This document shows positions 1-10,021 of a stretch of 64,000 bases of DNA, piece by piece. The notes beneath the pieces are model-generated. The model was given only the letters and a program-made list of their open reading frames with translations, had not been told where the DNA came from and did not search any database. Positions within the stretch are counted from its first letter, which is position 1, and each line of letters starts with the position of its first letter. Source of the stretch: Batillaria attramentaria (Eukaryota > Mollusca > Gastropoda > Batillariidae); contig JACVVK020000056.1 of NCBI GenBank assembly GCA_018292915.2, positions 2,137,501 to 2,201,500 on the forward strand, in the 5' to 3' direction. A program made the translations under genes and the position numbers.

Positions 1-167
1 AGCCATACAATATACGCTAGGTGCAAAAAAACGAAACAAAACAACCCCCCCCCCCAAAAAAAAAAAAAACCCTAGCCGGTTTTGTATATGTAAACAAGCA
101 TATGTATGCATAATACAACACACAATTCTTATTGTTATTATCTATGCATAGCTTACCACCTGAGGGG

Positions 168-254
168 CAGGCGCGTAGGAAGATGCTGAGAGGAAGGGGG
201 GCCCACTAAGTTGGGTGAGCCATACGGCCGGGGTGAAGGGGGGTGGGGGGGGAG

Positions 255-297
<43 letters not shown>

Positions 298-462
298 GAC
301 CGCCGAGGATTGTGTCCTGCGACAGCAGAGCAGGGGGGACCCACCACTGGTGGGCCCCCTCTCCTATTATCAAAAGCAAGGGGGGCCCAAAGATATTCGG
401 GCCCCCCTTCCAAAATTCGAACGGGGGCCTGGGCCCCCAGGGCCCCCGTGGTTCCTACGCCC
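168..462. mobile_element. Non-autonomous hAT-like element (MITE), tentative
   Basis: Imperfect terminal inverted repeats are visible: the left end reads CAGGCGCGTAGGAAG and the right end, reversed, reads GGGCGTAGGAAC. An identical 8-bp sequence, CTGAGGGG, flanks it at 160-167 and 463-470, and 8-bp target duplications are a hallmark of hAT transposons. The interior has no coding capacity and holds a GT microsatellite and several GGGCCC palindromes (340-450). If hAT ends are CAG...CTG, three bases have been lost at the right junction. It sits exactly at the 5' boundary of a SINE, so it inserted after the SINE. The family assignment is an inference from ends and duplication length. Confidence 0.45.
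258..296. repeat. (GT)n microsatellite
   Basis: About 19 uninterrupted GT units inside the hAT-like element. Confidence 0.95.
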
Positions 463-466
463 CTGA

Positions 467-634
467 GGGGGAGCCGGGGTGGCCGAATGGTAGAGCGTTG
501 GACTTCTAATGCTCGGGTCGTGAGTTCGTATCCCGGCTGGGGCCAAATATTTCTGCTGGCTTTTTCATCGTTGCCCTGTCTTTGATCTCACCCGTATGTG
601 GCGGAAAAGGACGTTAAACCCACAAACACCCACC
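467..634 (+). mobile_element. SINE family 1, full-length copy with target duplication
   Basis: A tRNA-derived head carries an A-box-like TGGCCGAATGG and a B-box-like GTGAGTTCGTATCC. A conserved body follows, with TTTTTCATCGTTGCCC and GGAAAAGGACGTTAAAC, and the tail is CA/ACCC-rich. The 13-bp target duplication CTTACCACCTGAG lies at 152-164 and 635-647. The left copy is now separated from the SINE by the hAT-like insertion. The RNA would be made by polymerase III and mobilised by a partner LINE; both points are family knowledge, not visible here. Confidence 0.85.
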
Positions 635-647
635 CTTACCACCTGAG

Positions 648-976
648 AACCAGGGTTCATCAGGCCCACAGCCGTATTAGACCAGAGCGGACTCAGGCAA
701 TGACAGGTGTACTTTTCGCTGCGGCGGAGGTAGCTGGCGGTGTGCGATGTCATCCCACTGCACTCGGGATGAGGGAAACAGGAGACGGGCTGAGCCACAG
801 AGCTAGGGTAGAAGATGCTATTGTTGTGGACGATAAAGGTTTGGGTTGATTTCGTTCTGTGGGCCGTGCAAGGGCGGGAAGTCGCCTTGTGTAGAAACGT
901 TTTTTGTAGATAATGGAATGTACAATATACAACGTCACCCAAAAGGCAAACAGGGGAAGAAGAGAAAAAGGCTTAG
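648..976. other. No gene recognised
   Basis: Mixed-complexity sequence. Open frames of 60-125 codons exist on both strands but match no known family and have no splice-site support. Confidence 0.6.
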
Positions 977-990
977 GGAGAGAGAGAGAT

Positions 991-1021
<31 letters not shown>

Positions 1022-1046
1022 TGGGGGGGGGAGAGAGAGAGAGAGA
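977..1046. repeat. Imperfect (GA)n microsatellite
   Basis: GA tract interrupted by AT, AAA and a run of eight G. Confidence 0.9.
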
Positions 1047-1141
1047 TGAAACGAACCTTTATATTTACAACGTTTGAATAGTTTGGTCGACAGACTAGTA
1101 CAAATAGGAAGAGAGTGCATATATAACAACCACTTTAAATG

Positions 1142-1143
<2 letters not shown>

Positions 1144-1211
<68 letters not shown>
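1144..1211. repeat. (CA)n microsatellite, left of a SINE
   Basis: About 34 CA units directly abutting the tail of the minus-strand SINE at 1212. Confidence 0.95.
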
Positions 1212-2118
<907 letters not shown>

Positions 2119-2130
2119 CTCCCCCTCTCC

Positions 2131-2368
2131 TCAGAGAGAGAGAGAGAGAGAGAGGCGGAGGGGGGGGGGTCTATGTTGATTCTGCATTCAAAAAGAGACC
2201 AAGAGAAAGAGAGACAGACAAAGAGAGAGACAGAGAGAGAGAGGGGGCGGGGTCTATGTTGATTCTGCATTCATAAAGAGACCAAGAGAAAGAGAGACAG
2301 ACAAAGAGAGAGACAGAGAGAGAGAGATTTCTATGTTCAATCGTCATGCATTCAAAGAGAAAGAAAGC
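2131..2368. repeat. GA-rich minisatellite, about 83-bp unit, two and a half copies
   Basis: The block GGTCTATGTTGATTCTGCAT followed by AGAGACCAAGAGAAAGAG and GACAGACAAAGAG starts at 2168 and again at 2251 (period 83). A diverged third partial copy begins with CTATGTT near 2331. The unit combines unique sequence with GA microsatellite, indicating tandem duplication of a larger block. Confidence 0.85.
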
Positions 2369-2948
2369 TACGTCGAATTGTCAGCCATTCAGAGCAGAAG
2401 TCGTGACCGTGTGTTCAATGTCCACTTGTCCTGCTTTGAGCGTCTGGGCCCGTTGTACTCGTCGCGGGATGTTGCTGACTGAAGGATGCTGATGCCACCC
2501 ACCACCGACCATGCGTGAAGTCCTTACAAGACGACTGTCACGCTTCACGGAGCATGCATTCGTCTGTGAAGACACGCACTTGTCGGGCAAACTTTTCAGG
2601 CATGTAAAGAGTCTGCGTTGAAACACTCTGCCGTCTAGAGAGGTTTTGTTCTGTCTGCGCATAATTTAAGAGCGCTAGTTTAAAATTTATGCTTAGTTGA
2701 AAGCCGGTACAGAAACGAAACAGAGAGACATGCGTCGAGGAAGAGAAAGATGAAATTCAAAAACCTGGCAGCTGTCCTCAGTGACTGATGCCGGCTGAAT
2801 CCAAGCTCCGAAAAAAAATAATAAATTTACTTTTTTCTTTTGTGTGTGCCGTGAGGTCAGTATAACACTATGCACGAATACATTCAGTGCAATAGCGAGA
2901 CAAACCTGAGCCAAATCAGGAGCCTGCACAAATGTAAGGCACCGCTCA
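2369..2948. other. No gene recognised
   Basis: Complex single-copy-looking sequence. The minus-strand frames of 93 and 78 codons match no known family. An A run lies at about 2811-2820. Confidence 0.5.
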
Positions 2949-3238
2949 TTCGGGTTGTCGGAGGTTCTCTCCGGATACTCCGGCTTCCTCGCCTTCTGCT
3001 TTGGAAATTCTCAACCCACAAAATTTGAAAATAAATGCAATTCTAAATTCATAATTTTAAATAGCTGAGCTGACCCTTAGTACGACGTGATGGTAATGAC
3101 TTCATGTCCAGTGTGTGTGAGAATGCGAGTGATTCACGTGAGCGTGCGTCTTGGGTTCAGTTCACCACGTTATGAGCACAGACGTATAGATCTATACGTC
3201 GATGGTTTGGAGCCAATTCAAGAAACTGGGTTAAAGGC
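2949..3238 (+). repeat. Repeat family 2, copy A
   Basis: About 290 bp shared with 3530-3830 (same strand) and 27290-27572 (opposite strand). Ordered landmarks are GGTTCTCTCCGGATACTCCG, CTTCTGCTTTGGAAATTCTC, AGCTGAGCTGACCCTTAG, ATGTCCAGTGTGTG, GTTCAGTTC, and GAGCCAATTCAAGAAACTGG followed by GTTAAAG. This copy has an insertion near 3180-3200 with the palindrome TATAGATCTATA. Its 3' end abuts a LINE fragment in the opposite orientation. The order is SINE-like or a LINE 3' end; no coding capacity. Confidence 0.75.
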
Positions 3239-3257
3239 CCACATAATCTTCTCAATC

Positions 3258-3447
3258 TTATTCCTCTTCCTGCCCTCTGGCACATAAGGCCAATACCAAA
3301 GATCGCCACTCTGGTGGTGACACTTTGGTCCTGCCTGTTCTGAGCTGTCTTCTCCAGCGTCCTCCAGGTCAGTTTGTTTTCCTTCAGCCCCTTGTCCACT
3401 GTCCGCCGCCACGTCTCCCTGGGACTTCCTTTGGCTCTTTTTTCCAT
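3258..3447 (-). pseudogene. Non-LTR retrotransposon ORF2, C-terminal fragment
   Basis: The minus strand encodes the basic C-terminal tail typical of animal LINE ORF2 proteins: KGSPRETWRRTVDKGLK, LTWRTLEKTAQNR, then in another frame LALCARGQEEE and a stop at 3258-3260. A frameshift separates the AQNR and LALCARG blocks. No reverse-transcriptase or endonuclease domain is present, so the copy is 5'-truncated, as expected for incomplete target-primed reverse transcription. It is a dead fragment; the exact clade is not resolved. Confidence 0.6.
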
Positions 3448-3529
3448 CTGGGGTCCAACGAAAAGGCGCCCGGGGTAGTGCGGCAGTTACTATTATTTCC
3501 CAGTTATTATTATGCCTATTATTAGAGTG

Positions 3530-3830
3530 TTAATTCGGGCCGATCGTCGGGGGTTCTCTCCGGGTACTCCGGCTTATTCCCCCCCCCCCCTCTGCTTTGG
3601 AAATGTTCAGTCCAACAAATTTGAAAAATGAATGCAATACTAAATTCCGAAATCAAATAGCTGAGCTGACCCTTCGCACTACGTGATTGTAATGTGTTTA
3701 TGTCCAGTGTGTGAGAGAACGCGTGTGACTCACGTGAGCGTGCGTGTTGGGTTCAGTTCGCGGCGCTTTGAGCCAATTCACGACATTGGGTAAAGCGCCT
3801 ATACAATACTCATTATTATTATTATTATGT
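3530..3830 (+). repeat. Repeat family 2, copy B with (ATT)n tail
   Basis: Same landmarks as copy A, including GGGTACTCCGGCTTATTC, TCTGCTTTGGAAATGTTCAG, AGCTGAGCTGACCCTTCG and TTGAGCCAATTC. It ends GGGTAAAGCGCCTATACAAT, then (ATT)n at about 3810-3826, which looks like the 3' tail of a retroposon. Copies A and B lie about 580 bp apart in direct orientation with the LINE fragment between them. Confidence 0.8.
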
Positions 3831-4690
3831 CAACCGTCTCGACATCCACACGATCCTTCAGCTTCTTCATCGTTGCGCAAAATGTCTCTCGGTTTTACCA
3901 TACGTACCTGCAGGGTTACATGCAGGATGACAGCTTCAGGTCATGCGGATTTTTCGCAACCTGAGCATCCTTCACATTGCATACTGTGTAAGGCGGTCAC
4001 CTGTCTAACGGGACCAGTGTCCGCCTCATGCAGATCAACCTGTCACCTGTCAGTGTTATTCATTATCGTACTAGTTCCCGTAAGATGTGACTCCATTAGG
4101 AGTAAGGTGACTCCGTCCAAACACTTCCTCTTTAAAAAAAAAGAAAAAAAAAAGATAAAAAGCATGACATTACAAAGAGGAAGTAACTGAAGTTAGCGAA
4201 CAAAAATGACGACTGGGTTACCGCACTTCCGTGTATTACTACAAATCAATAGATTAGAAAGGGGTACAATACGGGAGTGTTAAGTGGCAGTGAAAAACAC
4301 AGAGAGGCGAGCAGCAAGATAAAGTCAAGTTGAAACACAGGATCAAAAGGAACGAGAAACAACAGGATCATTATGTCGTTCACAGGCTTAAGGCAGTACG
4401 AAGATGGGGAATCGTGGATCGCGATGGCTCAGTAGGTATGTCCGAAGGACTTTCAGACGGAGGGCGTTTGATGCCACAGGCCTGCATGCAAATTCCGCAG
4501 GGGTCTCATGCATGAAGAAGAGAATACACTAGTTCGAGACTATTAGCTCCGGCCTCAGGGTTATTACGTTGAGACTATCATCAACGTGCATTTAACTTAT
4601 TCTGCGTGTATTCATCTCGCACCTTTTTTTTTTTTTTTTTTTTATATTCCAACATATGGAAATGAAAATGCTCACTGACAAACTGAGACC
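3831..4690. other. No gene recognised
   Basis: Includes an A-rich tract (4133-4160), a T run (4624-4643) and a short tRNA-like A-box segment GATGGCTCAGTAGG near 4423 without a convincing B box. No open frame with family signal. Confidence 0.5.
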
Positions 4691-4692
4691 TA

Positions 4693-4695
<3 letters not shown>

Positions 4696-4727
<32 letters not shown>
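4696..4727. repeat. (CT)n microsatellite, left of truncated SINE
   Basis: About 15 CT units preceded by poly-C and abutting the 5' end of the SINE fragment at 4728. Confidence 0.95.
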
Positions 4728-4730
<3 letters not shown>

Positions 4731-4835
4731 GGCTGGGGTCAAATATTTGTGCTGGCTTTTTCATCGTTGCCCCGTCTTTGATATCACCCGTGTGTGGTGG
4801 AAAAGGACGTTAAACCCCCAAACACCCACCCACCC

Positions 4836-4837
<2 letters not shown>
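4728..4837 (+). mobile_element. SINE family 1, 5'-truncated, embedded in (CT)n
   Basis: Starts at the CCGGCTGGGG junction just after the B box and retains the whole body (TTTTTCATCGTTGCCCCG, GGAAAAGGACGTTAAAC) and the ACCC tail. Both flanks are (CT)n, so it was inserted into, or duplicated, a CT tract. Confidence 0.85.

Positions 4838-4875
<38 letters not shown>
4838..4875. repeat. (CT)n microsatellite, right of truncated SINE
   Basis: About 18 CT units immediately after the ACCC tail. Confidence 0.95.
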
Positions 4876-4879
<4 letters not shown>

Positions 4880-5019
4880 TTCGTGAACCGCCGTTGCAAA
4901 GGTTGCTTTAACTGAATTTTTATTGAGCATGTCATAAGTACGTCTTGTTTATGCTCAAACTGTTTTGTTTTTTTTCTGTACTTTCTCCAGTGCAACAAAA
5001 TAAATCTGTTTAAACCAAA
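4876..5019 (+). repeat. Retroposon 3' end with AATAAA and GTTTAAACC terminus, copy 1
   Basis: Ends TGCAACAAAATAAATCTG then TTTAAACCAAA. The same terminal motif occurs on the same strand at 19271-19296, 20081-20105 and 38861-38889. Upstream similarity to the 19.2-kb copy includes a preceding (CT)n tract and a TTATGCTCA block. This looks like the 3' untranslated end of a LINE or SINE with an internal polyadenylation signal. No coding sequence is attached. Confidence 0.6.
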
Positions 5020-5353
5020 TGTCCCCCCTCTTCGCCAGCTCCAGTGGTGTTCCCCTCAGGGAAAGGACAGCTATCCTATGGGAACAGGCGAACAGTCCAG
5101 CTGAACACTATTCAGTCTAGTCAAACAGAGGAGCCTCCGATTTGATGTGGTGACTGTGGTGGGCCCGTTACACAAACAGATCCAGTGACACAGTCAAAGG
5201 AAACAGTTCCTTGGCGCAGTTCTCTAAAACTTTTAATGTACAGTGAATAGTCGCTTTGCTAAAAAGGGCCGCGAACTGCCCCAGTACGCACGCTCACGAA
5301 AATGGCGTGCATTCACTCAACACCTTACAGTTACATGGTGTTTGCTTGGTTTT
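5020..5353. other. No gene recognised
   Basis: Ordinary-complexity sequence; a plus-strand frame opens here but its length comes from the minisatellite downstream. Confidence 0.5.
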
Positions 5354-5461
5354 AGTTTGTTCTTGTGTCTGTTTCTTTGTTGTTGTTGTTGTTGTTTTCT
5401 TTGTTTCTGTGTTTTGCGCTTGTTCTGTTCTGTTCTGTGTTTTGTTCTTGTGTTTGTTTCT

Positions 5462-5504
<43 letters not shown>

Positions 5505-5745
5505 CTTTGTTTCTGTGTTTTGCGCTTGTACTGTTCTGTTCTGTGTTTTGTTCTTGTGTTTGTTTCTTTGTTGTTGTTGTTGTTTTCTTTGTTTCTGTGT
5601 TTTGCGCTTGTTCTGTTCTGTGTTTGTTTCTTTGTTTCTGTGTTTTGTGCCTGTTCTTTTCTGTTCTGTGTTTGTTTCTTTGTTGTTGTTTTTTTCGTTG
5701 TTTCTGTGTTTTGCGCCTGTTCTGTTCTGTGCTTCTGTGTTTGTT
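5354..5745. repeat. GTT-rich minisatellite with variable inner (GTT)n
   Basis: Five to six tandem units of roughly 55-110 bp. Each carries TGTTTGTTTCTTTG, a GTT run of 2-15 repeats, TTTCTTTGTTTCTGTGTTTT, GCGCTTGTTCTGTTCTGTG and a variable linker. Units differ mainly in the number of GTT triplets. Because the unit has few stops, both strands show long open frames (178-220 codons in five frames) made of Cys/Val/Leu/Phe or Gln/Asn/Thr/Lys. These are repeat artefacts, not genes. Confidence 0.85.
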
Positions 5746-6342
5746 TCTTTGTTTCCTTGGTTTGCTTTTGTTTTGCCTCGTTCGGAATATTTCGCACATG
5801 CGCACACCCAAACACGCTTGTCTTTCCACACCACAAAAAAGGGCCAACACATCATCATCTTCCTCACCTCTCGTGACCTTCGTTGCAAAAATTATCATTT
5901 TCTGAATGGTATCATCACTATTGTCCAAAGTCGCCTTTCACAAGCCTGCGTCATTAATTACCGACCTCAGACGGTCTAACAGCGACACGGTAGTCACAGG
6001 AATTCATCAGTAGAATAACTCGTGTTTCACCGCCCGTTGTGTCGATTTCACCGCTGTTTGTGACAAACGCACACAACTTGATGGACAACGTGCCTCAGTT
6101 GTTACGGTCTCCGCAGAGATGCTGCAATGGCCGATACTACGACGAGCAGGAAGACTGTCCTGTGAGGAAGGACTGGTCATTTTTCTGTGTAGGACTGACT
6201 GGTTTTGTGTCTTTCTGGTGGAGTAGTGTTTCAGTGTTGAGTCTGCGGAACTGCGTGATTTATCAGCTTTCACGCGGAAAGTGGGATTAGGTGAATTAGG
6301 AGTTAGTGGTAATTGATTGGTGTCTTTTTTCTCGGAAGGGGG
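5746..6342. other. No gene recognised
   Basis: Single-copy-looking sequence with several 60-90-codon frames and no recognisable domain or splice pattern. Confidence 0.5.

Positions 6343-6430
<88 letters not shown>
6343..6430. repeat. Compound (CT)n-(CA)n microsatellite
   Basis: About 13 CT units pass directly into about 30 CA units. Confidence 0.95.
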
Positions 6431-6431
<1 letters not shown>

Positions 6432-7044
6432 TCCAGTACGTGACTGCTACGAGTTTAAAAAGAGGGCGGGATGTGATCACAAGCCAGCACTTAAAATCAC
6501 CCCCCATTAGCTTTTCACCTTCATCATATCTACCTCTCACACGAAGGGCAAATTTTCCTCTCTATGTGTATTCCACACCAATTGAATGTACCGATATTAT
6601 CCTACACCTTTTCCTCAGCTACCTGGCGCCGATGATTGAGCCCCCTCCCCCCCTCCCCTCTCCCCCTCAGGCCAGGCCAAGGCAAAAAGCCGTTGGCTCT
6701 TTGTACAGCACCTTTTTCGCCAATCCTTGACAACTATTCAGAAGGAGTCAAACACGAAAGGAAATTGTCATGGCGAGAGATGTGAAAACACAAGCTAAAG
6801 GGAAGTTGCTTTTCGCCACAGGGGGGTAAATAGAGATGGTGGAGAGTGTTCTGGTGCGACTAGGATTCAAACCGTTCTAATGACGATTTCTCTCACGTTT
6901 TTGCGACTGTGCCTGTATGCTCGAAATAGTCTATCTTACAGACTAGTAGAGCTCTGTATGTAACACATGACGTTTGATGGCCGTGCAAACGAGGAAACCT
7001 CCGCCGTCCGTTACAGGTTACACGACACTAATAGCTTTCGGGAC
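6431..7044. other. No gene recognised
   Basis: A C-rich pyrimidine stretch lies at about 6640-6668; otherwise ordinary complexity and no family signal. Confidence 0.5.
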
Positions 7045-7246
7045 GGGGAGCCGGGATAGCCAAATGGTAGAGCGTTGGATTCTCAGTGTTCGGGTCGTGA
7101 GTTCGAATCCCGGTTGGGGGCCAAATATTTGTACTGGCCTTTTGAAAAAGGCCAGCACAAATATTTGGCCCATGCCGGGATTCGAACTCAAGACCCGAGC
7201 ATTGCCAAAGCCCAACGCTCTACCATTCGGCTATCCCGGCTCCCCC
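7045..7246. mobile_element. Two SINE family-1 heads as a near-perfect palindrome
   Basis: A plus-strand tRNA-like head (7045-7138) runs through GCCAAATATTTGTACTGGCC. The same segment then follows in reverse complement (about 7146-7246), ending CTATCCCGGCTCCCCC. The axis is TTTTGAAAA near 7140-7147. Neither half has the SINE body or tail. The two arms differ at a minority of positions, and the transcript could fold into a hairpin of about 95 bp. Possible origins are an inverted duplication, fusion of two head-only insertions, or template switching during reverse transcription. Confidence 0.85.
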
Positions 7247-8144
7247 AGTTAAACGCAAGCCTGTCTATGCTTGTACTGCATGTGTCTCAGTGGTGTGATA
7301 CTAGACACCACACACAAAAAAGCTCAAAACGATTTGTGGTCCTACAAATCTTTTAAAAATTGAGCCTATGCAATCGTCCTCAACATCTTTCAAGTATCAC
7401 CTGAAACACCATCGGCAATCTTGGCTTATCCCCGTGCTTCAGTTCACACAAGAGATGGCATACCCGCGTGAACTGACGGCCTGAGAGTGCGAGCATATAC
7501 GAGAGGCAAGAAAAACGTTCTTGGTTCTCTGTGTTTGCCTGGCAATTTCGGGGCAGAAAGAGGTCCATGGGGGGGGGGGGGGGGGAGGTGTAAGAGCTTC
7601 TGTAGGGAAAACCCCGCATGCCCTAAGGAGCTAAATGGACGGCTGGCGTAAGAGGCTGAATGCTGGCCATTTTCCTGTATTGACACTACAGGAGCTGGTC
7701 ATTGAAAAACATGATTGTGTGTATTGCTGATGCCCATAACTTTCCGTTTACCGGTAACGTGTGAACTGGTTATGGTGGTGGTACTGAAACGCCGGCACAC
7801 ATGCTGATGAGGGGTTGGGGTTTCGGTCAAACGGGTGGCCGCATTTCCGTGGTTCGATGCATTGCACCTCTCTCTCTCTCTCTCTCTTAATTTCTTTCCT
7901 TCTTCCATACTGAGCCGTTTTGTAAACGTACTTTTCTTTGAAGAGCTCGGCTGGACTGCTTCACCAGTCGGTCACATTGTTCGAAGTAATTTGGACACAT
8001 ACATACTTTTCAGGACCAAAAGGTCTTTCCAGTTCCAGGGGTGTGGTTCATAGAGAGAGACTTGGAACGTACGTCCCAGACTAAGCAATAGTATTAAAGT
8101 ATTACGCTAGTCTCGGACTAGTTCGTGTACTACAAATAATTAAT
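7247..8144. other. No gene recognised; short (CT)n at 7867-7888
   Basis: Contains a run of about 16 G at 7570-7585 and a CT microsatellite. The 15-bp left target duplication of the next SINE is at 8123-8137. Confidence 0.55.
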
Positions 8145-8318
8145 GGGGAGCCGGGGTGGCCGAATGGTAGAGCGTTGGACTTCCAATGCTCGGGTCGTGA
8201 GTTCGTATCCCGGCTGGGGCCAAATATTTGTGCTGGCTTTTTCATCGTTGCCCTGTCTTTGATATCACCCGTATGTGGTGGAAAAGGACGTCATACCCCC
8301 AAACACCCACCCACCCAC
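8145..8318 (+). mobile_element. SINE family 1, full-length with 15-bp target duplication
   Basis: Complete head, body and tail. The target duplication TCGTGTACTACAAAT occurs at 8123-8137 and 8319-8333. Seven bases (AATTAAT) lie between the left copy and GGGGAGCC, probably untemplated or belonging to the 5' end. GACGTTAAAC of the consensus is mutated here to GACGTCATAC. The perfect duplication supports insertion by target-primed reverse transcription and a relatively recent date. Confidence 0.9.
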
Positions 8319-8333
8319 TCGTGTACTACAAAT

Positions 8334-9004
8334 TCTGTAGACTAGAGTTTGTGGCACGCTATTGGGAAAACATGATTGGAAATCTTCTGTCCGTGACGCA
8401 TCCAAGTTCGTGCAGCAGAGAGCAACAAAGTAAAACTGAAACGAAGAAGAACCTGAAAAGGAATACATCTTACTGTTGAAAAGTTGTTTACGCGCGGGTA
8501 GATGAATGCTCCTAGCGTTGATTTACGATCTTCCGGTGAAAGTTTGTACCACCCGCCATCAGTAAAACAGTACAGTCCCCTTTCGTTGTCTCGGATTTCT
8601 CACACCTATAATTTCAGTCTTTGCGGACCTGTCGGGCGACACAGAAAACGTACAGCGACTTTGTTCGGGATTTCTAACGGTTGCAGTGTCACGGTAGGAT
8701 CTTACAGTTGTCTCACCTTTGATTCCAACCCAAGTTGCCACCCAACCGACACACAGTCAAAATCCCCCGCCGCCCCCACAATGCTCCAAACAGCCTTTGT
8801 GAATGTAGGAATCGGACTCAGGCCTCCTGAGTCGGATGAATCGGACTAGTCCTTGACTTGCGTCCAGGTATCTGTCCAAGCATGAGGCCGCAGCTGTCCA
8901 GAGACTGTGTTGTGGAGTAATTCAATTCAAGTAATTCAATTGCACTTTATTCATCCCGAATTAAGGTTAAGCAGTTTGTTGCTGATTGAATTAAAATTGG
9001 TTCT
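8334..9004. other. No gene recognised
   Basis: A 115-codon plus frame (8502-8849) has no recognisable domain. Confidence 0.5.
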
Positions 9005-9340
9005 TGGGTGTTTGTTTTCTTTTGTTTTTTGTTTTGTGTTTTTTTGGTTTGTTTGTTTGTTTGTTTGTTTGTTTGTTGTTTTTTTGGTTTGGTTTGTTTG
9101 TTTGTTTGTTTTTGTTGTTGTTGGGGTTTTTTGTTTGTTTGTTTTTTTGGTTTTGGTTTTGTTTTGTTTTGTTTTGTTTTGTTTTGTTTTGTTTTTGTTT
9201 GTTTGTTTTTGTTTGTTTGTTTGTTTGTTTTTTGGGGGGGTTTTGGTGTTTTTTTTTGTTTTTGTTTTTGTTTTGGGGGGGGGGGGTGTTCGTGTTTTTC
9301 TGTTTTTGTTCTTTGGTTGATGTTTTGTTTCTTTCTTTCT
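9005..9340. repeat. Strand-asymmetric (GTTT)n/(GTTTT)n tract
   Basis: For about 330 bp the plus strand is almost entirely G and T: GTTT and GTTTT repeats, poly-T, and G runs of up to 12. Open frames on both strands (poly-Phe/Leu/Val or poly-Lys/Gln/Thr) are artefacts of this composition. Confidence 0.9.
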
Positions 9341-9681
9341 TTTTTAATTAAAAAAGCACTTCTCATCCCATTTTGTTTTTAAATAACAAAAGGGACGGTA
9401 ATCAACCGACGCTTTATGACCCCATTTTTAATTGCAGCTTCGCACGTGCAGCCGGTTTGTGTTTCAAGGTTTTCGCGGCTAAGACAGCTGTGCATAGTAA
9501 TTACAAGCGGAGCATAGTTTGTAGAGTATCCAGCTGAATCGTATCCACTATAAAGTATCCAGCTTCATCACCTTTGTTTGTAGACTGTGCTAAGACAGTC
9601 GTCAAAGGGGAAAAAACTCGACAAAAGGGGTAGGGGAGGGCGAGGGAGGGAAAAAAACAAAACAAAAAAAATCGACAATAA
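9341..9681. other. No gene recognised
   Basis: Flank of the fold-back element; purine-rich GGGAGGGCGAGGGAGGG near 9633-9650. Confidence 0.5.
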
Positions 9682-9875
9682 GCATGTTTAGCAGGACTTC
9701 GTAAAGAAGACTTCGTAGAGCAGCGTAACCCATGTAAATTAGGCTTCACTCGACAGAGGCCGCGAGCTACTAAAGCGCTGCGATTAGCTACTGGTACCCC
9801 TCGCGTGCCTAATTTACATGTAAATGGGTTACGCTGTTCAGCGAAATCCTCTTTACGAAGTCCTACTTAACATGC
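9682..9875. mobile_element. Fold-back element with long inverted repeats
   Basis: The left arm (9682 to about 9744) and right arm (about 9807-9875) are inverted copies. Both contain GGACTTCGTAAAGA, CAGCGTAACCCAT and ATGTAAATTAGGC. The right arm carries a few extra bases (ATTTAC duplication). The roughly 62-bp spacer holds a smaller imperfect stem with CGCGAG and CTCGCG. It is non-coding and compatible with a MITE or Foldback-type DNA element. A clear target duplication was not identified. Confidence 0.65.
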
Positions 9876-10021
9876 GTAATAACAGGTATATCATCTGTAG
9901 TGCCCGATATCGTGTTAGCACTCATTTTCTCAAGTCCTCGCGCGTAACTTTTACTTGGCCAGACAGTTGATTAGATATTAACAACGGACAACCTTCTCCT
10001 TAGTTTCTTTTGCTTTATGGG

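Noticed and set aside
467..545. Functional tRNA gene at the SINE heads
   Set aside because: A/B boxes exist but the acceptor stem does not pair and the sequence continues into a conserved SINE body repeated many times.
5243..5979. Overlapping frames of 178-220 codons on both strands
   Set aside because: All are translations of the GTT-rich minisatellite; five frames open at once indicates stop-poor repeat sequence.
8907..9382. Phe/Val/Leu-rich frames that look like membrane proteins
   Set aside because: They translate a G/T-only simple-sequence tract.
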